Assembly (NCBI RefSeq): GCF_936928535.1
Contig: NZ_CAKZHY010000165.1
Location: forward strand, 38,307-102,306
DNA length: 64,000 bases
Direction: 5' to 3'
From: an uncultured Bradyrhizobium sp.
Lineage (GTDB): Bacteria; Pseudomonadota; Alphaproteobacteria; Rhizobiales; Xanthobacteraceae
The notes beneath the pieces were generated by a model. That model saw nothing but the letters and a program-made list of their open reading frames with translations, ran no database searches and was not told where the DNA came from. Both the position numbers and the translations under genes were made by a program. Shown in pieces: positions 49,614-58,250 of the stretch. Each line of letters starts with the position of its first letter. Positions within the stretch are counted from its first letter, which is position 1.

Positions 49614-50288
49614 TCATAGCGAGCTGCCGCCGCAGATGACGAGCTGCTGTCCGGTGATGGCGGCCGCGTCAGCCGAGAGCAGGAACGCCACGGCGGCGGC
49701 GACTTCCTCCGGTCGAATGAAACGTCCGATCGGCGGCAGCTTTGGCGCGAGCGTGGCCCGGCTCGGGTCCTTCAGCATCGGCGTCTCGGTCGCGGCGGGT
49801 GCGACGACATTGACCGTGATGCCGCGAGGTGCGAGCTCGCTCGCCCAGGACCGCGCCAGCGCCACCAGCGCCGCCTTCGTCGCGGCATATTGCCCGCGAC
49901 CGGCCGCGCCCGATGCGGTGCGGCTGCCGATGAAGACGATGCGGCCGCCTTGCGGCAGGCGCGGCGCCAGCGCGTCGGCGAGACGCTCGGCGACATCGAC
50001 ATGCAGCCGCCACATCGCAGCGCCGTCGTCGTGGTCGAGCGATCCGAGCGGGGCGACCTTCAAGAGGCCGGCGGCATGAACCAGCGCTGTCGGCGCGAGA
50101 CCGGTGACCGCAGCGGCAATGGTTTCGACGTCAGCGAGATCGAGCGCCAGGTGCGCGAACGCCGGATGGTCGAATGGTCCGGGCCGACGGCTGATCCCGG
50201 TGACGCGCCAGCCGTCGCACAGCAGGCGCTCGACGATTGCCGCACCAATCCCTGAGCTGGCGCCGGTGACGAGTGCGTGCCTGTCCAT
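49614..50288 (-). CDS. Short-chain dehydrogenase/reductase
   Basis: The 224-residue NAD(P)-dependent oxidoreductase shows the cofactor motif TGASSGIGAA, NNAG replaced by HAAG, catalytic Ser in FIGSRTASG, and Tyr/Lys in QYAATKAAL, ending with GQQLVICGGSSL. ATG at 50288 follows GAGG. It is 4 bp after the sialidase-like gene and should be co-transcribed with it and the sodium symporter. The substrate is perhaps a sugar or sugar acid, judged only from context. Confidence 0.88.
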   Translation of the reverse strand: MDRHALVTGASSGIGAAIVERLLCDGWRVTGISRRPGPFDHPAFAHLALDLADVETIAAAVTGLAPTALVHAAGLLKVAPLGSLDHDDGAAMWRLHVDVAERLADALAPRLPQGGRIVFIGSRTASGAAGRGQYAATKAALVALARSWASELAPRGITVNVVAPAATETPMLKDPSRATLAPKLPPIGRFIRPEEVAAAVAFLLSADAAAITGQQLVICGGSSL

Positions 50289-50292
50289 CACC

Positions 50293-51498
50293 TCAGCCCT
50301 GCTTCACCCAAGCCTCGCTCACGCGGACATATTTGATCGCGCGGCGATGGAACGTGAAGGCCAGGTGGATCGCACCGTCGGCGGTCTGCTTGACGCTAGG
50401 GTAGGACAGCTCGCGGTTGGTCTGGTCGCGCGAATTGTTGGTCATGCAATAGCCGTCGCCGATCTCGACGTTGCGCTTGCGCCAGCTCTTGCCGCCGTCG
50501 GTCGAGATCGCCAGCGTCATCGGCGCACGCGGCGCGCCCCAGAACGCGGTGCGTCCGTCCGCTTTGCTGCCGTCGCCGGCGAGCACGGGCGGAAGATCGT
50601 CGTCGATCTCGTCATAGAGGGACAGCCTACGCCCGGTCGCATCCCTGGCGCTGGATTCATTGAAGACCAGCGCGAGATGCCCGTTGCCGAGCCGCGCCAG
50701 CTGGATCGAGGAATTGTTGTTGGGCAGCGCAGTCGCTTCGGGCGCCGACCAGGTCCGGCCGTGATCGGTGGACCGGCTCTGATAGATGTTGTCGGCCCAG
50801 CGGCTGCGATACATCGCCAGCAGCGAGCCGTCGTCGAGGCGCACGATGCTCATATGCACGCAGCCGCGGCTGCCTGGTACCTCGATGTCGCGCCAGGTCT
50901 TGCCGGCATCGGAGGAGATCTTCACCGCGCTGGTGTCCTCGTCGCCGTTCCATTTCTTGCCCGGCGTGCTGTGGCAGTAGAACACCGGCAGCAGCCAGTC
51001 GCCATTGTCGAGCACGACGATCGGCTGGCGGATGAAGGTGCCGCGGCCGCGATGCTCGGGGAACAGCGTTTCGATCGGACCCCAGCTCCTGCCGTTGTCG
51101 CGCGACAGGCGGCGGCGGATGATGGCGGTGTCTTGATTCCCCGCCAGCTGCGCCGTCCACATCAGCCACAGCGTGCCGTCGGGGGCCGGGAACAGCACCG
51201 GGTTCTGCTCGGAGCGGCCGGGATCGTCCGACAGCTTTTCGGCATGCGACCACTCTGTCGCGCCCCGCGGTAGCCGCGAGAAATACACCGAGATGTCGGA
51301 CATGCCCTCCTGCGTGCCACCGAACCAGACGCAGGCGAGATCGCCATTGGCGAGCGGCATCAGATTGGCGGCGTGATTCTGCACGCAAGGCGAGGGAATG
51401 AAGGCGTCGAACCTGTCGGGGTCGCCGGCCGCCTGACGCACGGCGCCGTCGGCCGTGATCTCGGGATCGGCCATCGCGACCTCGGTACTGATGGTCAT
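50293..51498 (-). CDS. Sialidase-fold (BNR repeat) protein
   Basis: The 401-residue protein has the six-bladed sialidase fold. Asp-box-like motifs are visible in SRDNGRSWGP, SSDAGKTWRD, STDHGRTWSA and STDGGKSWRK. It has no signal peptide, so it would act in the cytoplasm, unlike secreted sialidases. It overlaps the symporter gene by 4 bp. The arginine triad of true sialidases cannot be placed with confidence; the protein may be another glycosidase or lyase of this fold acting on an imported sugar. Confidence 0.82.
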   Translation of the reverse strand: MTISTEVAMADPEITADGAVRQAAGDPDRFDAFIPSPCVQNHAANLMPLANGDLACVWFGGTQEGMSDISVYFSRLPRGATEWSHAEKLSDDPGRSEQNPVLFPAPDGTLWLMWTAQLAGNQDTAIIRRRLSRDNGRSWGPIETLFPEHRGRGTFIRQPIVVLDNGDWLLPVFYCHSTPGKKWNGDEDTSAVKISSDAGKTWRDIEVPGSRGCVHMSIVRLDDGSLLAMYRSRWADNIYQSRSTDHGRTWSAPEATALPNNNSSIQLARLGNGHLALVFNESSARDATGRRLSLYDEIDDDLPPVLAGDGSKADGRTAFWGAPRAPMTLAISTDGGKSWRKRNVEIGDGYCMTNNSRDQTNRELSYPSVKQTADGAIHLAFTFHRRAIKYVRVSEAWVKQG

Positions 51499-52910
51499 GT
51501 CGAAGTCCTTTCCATCAAGGCATTGGGCTGCGCGGCCGGCGCCTGGCCCATCACCAGGCGCTCGACCGCCATCACCAGCAGCGGCGTCACCGCGGCAATG
51601 TACATGTTGTCGATGCCGAAGGGATTGCCGAGCACGTACCAGACCGTGGTCGAGACCGCCGCCCCGATCAGGCCGGCGGTGGCGCCGCGGTTGCTGGCGA
51701 ACAGCGGCAGATAGAAGCCCAGCATCGCCACCATCGTGATCGACAGCCGCAGCGCGCGGGTGAAGAACGACAGTTTCAGGATCTCCGGGATGAAGAACAC
51801 GAAGACCAGCGGCACGATCGCGATCACAACCGAGAACACGCGCGTCATCTTCAGCTCGCGCTCCGGCGTCGGCTTCCAATAGGGCACGTAGAAATCGCGC
51901 ACCACCAGCGACGCGATCGCAAGCGCCACGGTGCAGACGCTGACGAAGATCGAGGCGACCAGCGAGGTGGTCACGAAGGCGGAAGCAAGCGGCGGCATTT
52001 TCTCCAAAAACACCGGCAGCGCGTAGAGGCTGTTCATGTCGGGGTAGAGATATTTTGCGGCAACGCCGATCAGCGCCAGCAGGAAGCCGAGCGGAAGGCA
52101 GAACGCCGCTGCATAGTACGTCGCCTTGCGGGCCTCATCGGCACTCGGCGTTGAGGCGATCGCCTGCACGATGAATTGCGTCGAGAAGATCGCGCCGACG
52201 GTGCCGAAGGTCCAGGCGAAGATGGTGGCAAAGCCGATCTTGCCGTCCCAGCTGAAATAATAGGCCGGCAGCTTGGCCTGGATCGGCGCGATGCCGCCGG
52301 TCAGCGACATCGCGACCGCGAAGATGATGATCACGCCGACGACCTTGAAGGCGCTGTGCAGGATCGTCACCCAGGCGACGCCCTTCAGCCCGCCGAACAC
52401 GTAGTAGAAGGTCGAGACCACCGCGATGATGCACATCGCCACCGGCAGGCTGACATGCAGCGCGGTGGCGATGGCGGCCGCGCCGCTGACGTAATTGCCG
52501 ACATTCACCAGCAGCAGCGCGTAGATCATGATCACCGACACGGTGAGCATGGTCGATTTGCCGTATTTCTGCGCGATCGCGGCCGAGATGGTGTATTCGC
52601 CGGAATTGTAGAGCTTCTTCACCATCAGCATCCCGAACAGCAGGAAGCCGATCGAGGCTCCGAGCACGGCCCACCCCGCAGCCATGCCGGATTGAAACGC
52701 CTCCTGCGCGGTGCCGACGGTCGATTTGGCGCCGACGAATTCGCTCATCATCAGCACGCCGACGACCACGGCCGGCATCGCGCGTGCCGCGGTCATGAAC
52801 TGATCGCTGGTCCGGCTGCGCAGCTTCAGCGTGAGCCAGGAGGTGAAGGCGATATAGGCGACGATCATCACGATGACGAGCGTGCTGTCGCCGGAAAGGA
52901 TGGCTTGCAT
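51495..52910 (-). CDS. Sodium:solute symporter (SSS family)
   Basis: The 471-residue inner-membrane protein has about 13 helices and SSS features: RSRTSDQFMTAARAMPAVVVG in helix 1-2, EFVGAKSTVGTAQEAFQSG and the FGGLKGVAWVTILH segment. ATG at 52910 is used, although the frame is open further. It leads an operon with the sialidase-like and SDR genes, so it probably imports the sugar acid or amino sugar they process. A palindromic operator candidate lies 65 bp upstream. Confidence 0.9.
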   Translation of the reverse strand: MQAILSGDSTLVIVMIVAYIAFTSWLTLKLRSRTSDQFMTAARAMPAVVVGVLMMSEFVGAKSTVGTAQEAFQSGMAAGWAVLGASIGFLLFGMLMVKKLYNSGEYTISAAIAQKYGKSTMLTVSVIMIYALLLVNVGNYVSGAAAIATALHVSLPVAMCIIAVVSTFYYVFGGLKGVAWVTILHSAFKVVGVIIIFAVAMSLTGGIAPIQAKLPAYYFSWDGKIGFATIFAWTFGTVGAIFSTQFIVQAIASTPSADEARKATYYAAAFCLPLGFLLALIGVAAKYLYPDMNSLYALPVFLEKMPPLASAFVTTSLVASIFVSVCTVALAIASLVVRDFYVPYWKPTPERELKMTRVFSVVIAIVPLVFVFFIPEILKLSFFTRALRLSITMVAMLGFYLPLFASNRGATAGLIGAAVSTTVWYVLGNPFGIDNMYIAAVTPLLVMAVERLVMGQAPAAQPNALMERTST

Positions 52911-52974
52911 CGGTGACGTTTCCTCTGGTGGCGCGGGATGCGGCTTTGAGAGCCCGCCGTTACCCGACTTGAAA

Positions 52975-52991
52975 TGTTCGGAATGCGAACA
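52975..52991. promoter_or_regulatory. Candidate operator upstream of the symporter operon
   Basis: TGTTCGGAATGCGAACA is a perfect 6-5-6 inverted repeat. It runs into a second palindrome, AACAATTGTT (52988-52997). The site lies 64 bp before the symporter start. No regulator gene is adjacent. Confidence 0.5.
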
Positions 52992-53148
52992 ATTGTTCTT
53001 TAAATCCATTAAATATGCCCGCGCGCTGTGCGTCAAGCGGGCGGCGCCGAGGCTTCGGGGAAATCCGGGTTCCAAAGCGGTTTGCGGGCACCATGCTGCG
53101 GCCGCGATCGCGGCCGTTCAGCGCTACGGCATCATCGCGCCTGCGCGT

Positions 53149-54297
53149 CTACTCGGCGCTGCGTTTCCAGGCGCCAGTGCCAAGCTTGCCCGTGATGACA
53201 GCCAATGCATCGTGGATCTCGTAGGCGCCGCCGTCGCTGTAGCCTGACAGGCCACGGGTGGCGTGCAGGGTCCAGTGGCCGTTCGCGGCCGTGATCATGC
53301 CTTCATGTGGACGCGCCGAGCGCTGCGGCTCGGCGTGGAATTTGTAGGTGCCGTCGCCCATGATCTGCCAGATCCAGCGCGACTGGCCGCGGCCACTGGG
53401 CACCATGATCTCCCAGGTGCCGACCAGCGCGGGATCGATCAAAGGCGTCTGCTGTGGTGCAGGGGAGACAACGACTGGAAGCGGGCTGGGCGGTACCGCC
53501 TGCTCGTGACCTGCCGCTGGCGCTCCGGCGAGATAGATCGCCTTCCGCGACAGCGAGCCGTAGACGAACGGCTGCTGCGCGTTGCGCGTCGCCTCCATCA
53601 CGTCATCGCGGACATTGCGGAACATGAAGGTGACCTCGACGCCTGATGCCTCGATGTTGCGCAGGAGCGCGGCCGCAAACGGGCTGTTGCGCGCGTCGCC
53701 GTCGAGCGCCGTGGTGCCGTCGCGCGCGGCATAGGCGACGAGGACGTTGCCGACAGGCTCGATGCGGCCGAGCCCGTTCGTGGCGGCCGCGCGCGTCGCG
53801 ATCGACCGGTTCATCTTGGCGGCAAACGGATTGTTGCGGCAGGCGTCGAGGATGATGAGGCCAAGGCTCGTTGTGTTCGACACCTGCAGCATCACGCTTT
53901 GCAAATTGATGGCTTCATTTGCTGCGTCGGTGTCCCGCTTCAGCTCGGCGTCGACGGGGATCAGCCAGTTCTCGCCGTTGATCTCCATGCCATGACCGGC
54001 GAAATACACCGCCGCCATATTGGCGCCGGCGGCGTCGTGTCCGAACGCGATCAGGCCGCGGCGCATCTCATCGAAGCCGGCATTGGTCAGCAGCGAGACC
54101 GTGAAGCCGAGCCGCTTCAGCGCCGCGGCGATATCGCTGGCGTCGTTCGGCGGATTGAGCAGCGCGGGCACGTTCCGGTAGGCGCCGTTGCCGATGACCA
54201 GCGCGATCCGCCTTCCTTCCGCGGCTTCAGCCGATGGCGCCAGGCCCGCGAGCGCGGTGGCCGCCGCCAACCTTGAGACGAATTCGCGCCGGTTCAT
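53149..54297 (-). CDS. Caspase-family (C14) protein with Tat-like signal
   Basis: The 382-residue protein begins with a twin-arginine-like signal (NRREFVSRLAAATALAGLA). It has a caspase p20-type domain from residue 30 (RRIALVIGNGAY). The catalytic pair is present: H102 in YFAGHGMEI and C153 in ILDACRNNPF. The C-terminal 95 residues (VGTWEIMVPSGRGQSRWIW) form a separate beta-rich domain, after a Pro-rich linker. Similar exported orthocaspases occur in rhizobia; their substrates are unknown. No toxin-antitoxin or defence partner is adjacent. Confidence 0.87.
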   Translation of the reverse strand: MNRREFVSRLAAATALAGLAPSAEAAEGRRIALVIGNGAYRNVPALLNPPNDASDIAAALKRLGFTVSLLTNAGFDEMRRGLIAFGHDAAGANMAAVYFAGHGMEINGENWLIPVDAELKRDTDAANEAINLQSVMLQVSNTTSLGLIILDACRNNPFAAKMNRSIATRAAATNGLGRIEPVGNVLVAYAARDGTTALDGDARNSPFAAALLRNIEASGVEVTFMFRNVRDDVMEATRNAQQPFVYGSLSRKAIYLAGAPAAGHEQAVPPSPLPVVVSPAPQQTPLIDPALVGTWEIMVPSGRGQSRWIWQIMGDGTYKFHAEPQRSARPHEGMITAANGHWTLHATRGLSGYSDGGAYEIHDALAVITGKLGTGAWKRSAE

Positions 54298-54363
54298 CCT
54301 GATCTCGCTGGCTCGAACGCGTGTCGATCCTAGCGCAACCGCTCCGGCGGAGCCACGGGGCGT

Positions 54364-55548
54364 TCAGTTCGCCGACAGCGCGGTCTTGGCGACTTCGGCC
54401 ATCCAGCCCGACGCCACGGGGAGGATCGCGTCGTTGAAATCATAGCGCGGGCCGTGCAGCTCGGCGCCGTCGCGCAAGGGCCCGTTGCCGATCCAGACGA
54501 AGGCGCCGGGCCGCTGCTGCAGATAATGCGCGAAATCCTCGCCGGCCATGCTCGGCGCGAGATCGCGCCGCACGGGCGCCTTGACCTTGTCGGCAGCCAT
54601 GCGCGCGAAGCCGGCTTCCTCCGGCGTGTTGATCACGACGCCGACGCCCATGACGATATCGGGCGTGACCTTGACGCCGAAGCTCGTGGCGACGCCGGCG
54701 CAGATATCGCTGATCCGCGGGATGATGATGTCCTTCACGCCGTTGCGGTGATACCGCAGCGTGCCGCGGATCACGACCTTGCCGGCGATTTGATTGGCCG
54801 CCGTGCCGCCCTCGATCGCAGACAGCGAGAGCACGGCCGTGTCCAGCGGATCGACGCTGCGCGACACGATCGATTGCATCGCCACAATCAGGTGACCGGC
54901 GGCCATGATGGGATCGCGCGTCAGATGCGGCATGCCGGCGTGGCCTGCATGACCCTCGATGGTGATGGTGACGCGGCCACCCGAGGCCATGACGACGCCG
55001 TCATGCACCGCGATGCTGCCGGCCTCGAGGCCCGGCCAGTTGTGGAAGCCGAACACCCGCTCCATCGGGAAACGCTCGAACAGCCCGGCCGCGACCATCG
55101 CGCGCGAGCCGCCAAAGCCTTCCTCGGCCGGCTGGAAGATGAAATCGACGGTGCCGCTCCAGCTCGTATCTGCGGCGAGCAGCGCCGCTGCGCCGAGCAG
55201 CGAGGCGGTGTGCCCGTCATGGCCACAGGCATGCATCACGCCCGGATTCTTCGAGGCGTAGGCAAGGCCGGTGTCCTCGGTGATCGGCAGCGCATCCATG
55301 TCGGCACGCAGGCCGACGCGCCCCTCGGCTGACCCACGCGTCAGCGTTGCGACGATTCCGTGGCCGCCGATGCCCGCCTCGAACGGAATCCCGAGCTCGG
55401 TCAGTCTTTCCTGCACGAAGGCAGCGGTCGCCTTCTCCTGCAAGGACAGCTCAGGGTGGGCATGCAGATGCTGGCGCCACGCGGTCAGTTTCTGGTGCAG
55501 TTCGGGGGGCAAGGCGCAGCTCTCTCGAAGGGGGACGGCAGTCGCCAC
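54364..55548 (-). CDS. M20 family amidohydrolase (hippurate hydrolase-like)
   Basis: The 394-residue enzyme hydrolyses an N-acyl amino acid. It has WRQHLHAHPELS, LRADMDALPI, the metal-binding HACGHDGHTASLLG, the catalytic-Glu region QPAEEGFGGS, the dimerisation-domain EGHAGHAGMPH and C-terminal APSMAGEDFAHYL. All expected ligands are present. It starts at GTG 55548, with no ATG nearby. It may process peptides together with the nearby M20-type peptidase. Confidence 0.88.
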   Translation of the reverse strand: MATAVPLRESCALPPELHQKLTAWRQHLHAHPELSLQEKATAAFVQERLTELGIPFEAGIGGHGIVATLTRGSAEGRVGLRADMDALPITEDTGLAYASKNPGVMHACGHDGHTASLLGAAALLAADTSWSGTVDFIFQPAEEGFGGSRAMVAAGLFERFPMERVFGFHNWPGLEAGSIAVHDGVVMASGGRVTITIEGHAGHAGMPHLTRDPIMAAGHLIVAMQSIVSRSVDPLDTAVLSLSAIEGGTAANQIAGKVVIRGTLRYHRNGVKDIIIPRISDICAGVATSFGVKVTPDIVMGVGVVINTPEEAGFARMAADKVKAPVRRDLAPSMAGEDFAHYLQQRPGAFVWIGNGPLRDGAELHGPRYDFNDAILPVASGWMAEVAKTALSAN

Positions 55549-55623
55549 TCTAGCCGATTATCCGCGTTCCACATCAAGCCCTTGGAATGCCTCGCGTGCA
55601 GCTATGCGCGCCGTTCTCTCCTT

Positions 55624-55729
55624 GTCATTCCGGGGCGCGACGAAGTCGCGAACCCGGAATCCATGGGGCCGCAGAGATCATTGCGCGATGGATTCCGGGT
55701 TCGCGCCAAGAGGCGCGCCCCGGAATGAC
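55624..55729. repeat. Nested palindromic intergenic repeat, family B
   Basis: Perfect 16-bp outer arms (GTCATTCCGGGGCGCG and its complement) enclose perfect 17-bp inner arms (GCGAACCCGGAATCCAT and its complement). Nested arms of this kind are widespread in Bradyrhizobium and appear at many intergenic sites. The transcript could fold into a long hairpin at the end of the enolase-superfamily gene. Confidence 0.8.
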
Positions 55730-55741
55730 GGACCATGGGTG

Positions 55742-56827
55742 TCACGCCAGCTTCGCCAGCCCCATCCAGTCGAAGCTGATGCCGTGGCCCGGACGATCCG
55801 GTGCCAGCGCCTTGCCGTCCTCGAGCACCAGCGGATGTTCGATATATTTGTCGAGCCCGAAGCCGTGCGCTTCGAGGTAGGAGCGGTTCGGGCAGGCCGC
55901 GAGCAGGTGCACGGTGATGTCGTGCGCGCCGTGGCTGGTGACGGGCAGATTGAAGGCCTCCGCCAGCCGCGCGATCTTCATGAAGGCGGAAACGCCGCCG
56001 CAATTGGTGACGTCGGGTTCGGGATAGGACACCGCGCTAGCTGTGATGTAGTTCTTGAACTCCCACAGCGAGCGCAGATTCTCGCCCGCCGCGATCGGCA
56101 CGCCGCCGGCCTGCATGATGCGCGCGTGGCCCGCGACGTCGTCGGGGATTATGGGCTCTTCGAGCCAGGTGAGGTCGTAAGGCACGAAGGCGCGGGCGGC
56201 GCGGATCGCATCCTCCACCGTCCATTTCATGTTGGCATCCGCCATCAGCGGAAAGCCGTCGCCGAGATGCTGTCGCATCGCCGCGACGCGCGCGATGTCG
56301 GATTTGAGATCGGGCCGGCCGACCTTCATCTTGATGGCGCGAAACCCTTTGGCGAGATTGCCGTCGGTCTGCTTCAAGAGCGCTTCGACCGAGAGATCGA
56401 GGTCGATGCCGCCGGCATAGCACGGCACGCGCGCATCGAACCCGCCGAGCAGCTGATACAGCGGCAGCTTGGCGCGCCGGGCCTTCAAATCCCACAGCGC
56501 AATGTCGAGCGCGGACAGCGCCAGCACCGCAGGTCCGCCGCGCCCGCCATAATGCAGGCCCCACCAGACGTGGTGCCAGATGCTTTCCGTGTCGTCGGCC
56601 TCGCGTCCCTCGACCAGCGGCGGAATCTCACGCTTGAGAATGTCGGCGACCGCGCCACCATTGCGCCCGACCGTGTAGGTGTAGCCGACGCCTTCGGCGC
56701 CATCGGCATCGCGAACGCGGCAGGTGATCAGCTCGAACGCCGACATGTCGCCATGCGTGGAGTCGGAGAGCGTAACGGGGAGGGGGATCCGGTAGAGCGC
56801 GGATTCGATCGATGAAATGCGCGGCAT
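55742..56827 (-). CDS. Mandelate racemase/muconate-lactonizing (enolase superfamily) enzyme
   Basis: The 361-residue metal-dependent enzyme shows family residues in order: KMKVG (Lys base), MADANMKW (metal Asp), WLEEPI (metal Glu), IAAGENLRS (metal Glu) and TSHGAHDI (catalytic His). The layout matches the mandelate racemase subgroup, which includes sugar-acid dehydratases. The reaction cannot be fixed without structure. It reads leftward between two palindromic repeats. Confidence 0.88.
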   Translation of the reverse strand: MPRISSIESALYRIPLPVTLSDSTHGDMSAFELITCRVRDADGAEGVGYTYTVGRNGGAVADILKREIPPLVEGREADDTESIWHHVWWGLHYGGRGGPAVLALSALDIALWDLKARRAKLPLYQLLGGFDARVPCYAGGIDLDLSVEALLKQTDGNLAKGFRAIKMKVGRPDLKSDIARVAAMRQHLGDGFPLMADANMKWTVEDAIRAARAFVPYDLTWLEEPIIPDDVAGHARIMQAGGVPIAAGENLRSLWEFKNYITASAVSYPEPDVTNCGGVSAFMKIARLAEAFNLPVTSHGAHDITVHLLAACPNRSYLEAHGFGLDKYIEHPLVLEDGKALAPDRPGHGISFDWMGLAKLA

Positions 56828-56862
56828 GTGGCCTCCCTGTTTTTGTTTTTGCTTGGTACTTC

Positions 56863-57000
56863 GTAAGGTGGGTTAGCGAGCGGATGCGCGAAGCGCAATC
56901 CGCTGGCGTAACCCACCTCTTTGGTCTCCGCGGCGGCAGAAGCGGTGGGCTACGCCATGCGACCTGCGCTTTGCGCAGTCGCAGGGCTAACCCACCCTAC
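56863..57000. repeat. Inverted intergenic repeat, family C
   Basis: Outer arms GTAAGGTGGGTTAGC and GCTAACCCACCCTAC bound 138 bp that also holds short inner hairpins around GATGCGCGAAGCGCAATC and TGCGCTTTGCGCA. This design differs from families A and B. It lies between the enolase-superfamily gene and the peptidase gene. Confidence 0.75.
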
Positions 57001-57009
57001 AAAGTCAGC

Positions 57010-58215
57010 TCACCGCGTCGTCGCGAGCTGCACGGCCAGCGCACACGCCCGGTCGTATTCGTCCAGATTGATCCACTCGTCGATCGTGTGCGCCTCGTTC
57101 TGTCCCGCGCCGAAAGTCACGGTCGGAATGCCGTGGCGGACCATCCAGTTGGCATCGAGCCCGCCATTAGCGGCGCGAACATTCGGCGTGCCACCGACAG
57201 CCGACACCGCCTCGATCGCGCGCTTCACCACCGGCAGGTTCTCCTTCATCCGGAACGGATAATAGTCGGTCTCGGCCTTGAACTTGACCTTGCCGGACTT
57301 GCCTTGCGCGTTGGTGACTTTCTTCGCAGCCTTCTCGAACGCGGCCTTGTAGGCTTTGGTGATCTCCTTGAAGAACTTTCCGTCATGGCTGCGGCTCTCG
57401 CCGCGCACATGCACGTAGTCTGTGACGACGTTGGTGGCATCGCCCGCCGGGCGGCCCTCGCCGCCGGTGACGGGGCCGACATTGCTGGTGCCTTGCTTCG
57501 CGCTTGCGCCTTTGCCCTTCACCACCTTGCCGAACCAGCCACCGGCCTTCACGTCCGCAAGCGCCAGCGACATGATCATGGTCGAGGAGATGCCGCGCTC
57601 CGGCGCGACGCCGGCATGCGAGGCGCGGCCGAAAATCTCGACCGTCCAGCGATCGGCGCCGACCGCGCCGATCACGACATTGGAGGCGGAGCCGCCGTCA
57701 TAGTTGAATGCCATCACCGGCGAGCCGAGTTCGTCGAGCTTGACGTGGCGGGCGCCGTAGAGCCCGCTCTCCTCGCGCACGCAGAACAGCAGCGTAATCG
57801 GCGGATGATCGAGCTTCTGCTTCTCGAGCTCGGCCGCCAGGGTCACCAGCACGCCGCAGCCGCATCTGTTGTCGCCGCCGAGCGCCGTCTTGGCCTCGTT
57901 GACGATCTTGCGGCCGGATTTCTTTGGTTTTGCCCCGGCGCAGAGCGGCACGGTGTCCATGTGGGTCATGAACATGATGCGCGGCTGGTTGTGCAGCGCG
58001 CCGCGGCCGGGCAGGTCGACGATGAGATTGCCGGTTTCGGTCGGCACCGGAATGCGGGTGTTGGCATCGTCGAGCCGGATCGCCTTATCAGGCACGCCGC
58101 TCTCCTTCAACGCGGCGGTGAGCTCGCGCCCGATCGCCGCCTCCTGTCCGGTGACGCCTTCCACGGCGAGGAAGCGCATGAGACGGTCGGTGGCGGCTTT
58201 GGTGTCGACGGGCAT
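57010..58215 (-). CDS. M20-type peptidase (PepT-like)
   Basis: The 401-residue cytoplasmic metallopeptidase shows FMTHMDTVPLCAG, ALGGDNRCGCGVLVTLA, FCVREESGLYGARH and YDGGSASNVVIG, with the final TFGAGQNEAHTIDEWI. It is closest to the tripeptidase-like M20 branch. ATG at 58215 is chosen; it lies 35 bp after the MFS gene, so the two may be co-transcribed. The Lys-rich middle (KGKGASAKQG) is unusual. Confidence 0.85.
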   Translation of the reverse strand: MPVDTKAATDRLMRFLAVEGVTGQEAAIGRELTAALKESGVPDKAIRLDDANTRIPVPTETGNLIVDLPGRGALHNQPRIMFMTHMDTVPLCAGAKPKKSGRKIVNEAKTALGGDNRCGCGVLVTLAAELEKQKLDHPPITLLFCVREESGLYGARHVKLDELGSPVMAFNYDGGSASNVVIGAVGADRWTVEIFGRASHAGVAPERGISSTMIMSLALADVKAGGWFGKVVKGKGASAKQGTSNVGPVTGGEGRPAGDATNVVTDYVHVRGESRSHDGKFFKEITKAYKAAFEKAAKKVTNAQGKSGKVKFKAETDYYPFRMKENLPVVKRAIEAVSAVGGTPNVRAANGGLDANWMVRHGIPTVTFGAGQNEAHTIDEWINLDEYDRACALAVQLATTR

Positions 58216-58250
58216 GATACAATTTCCTTTGGCGAACGCTGTCGACCATC

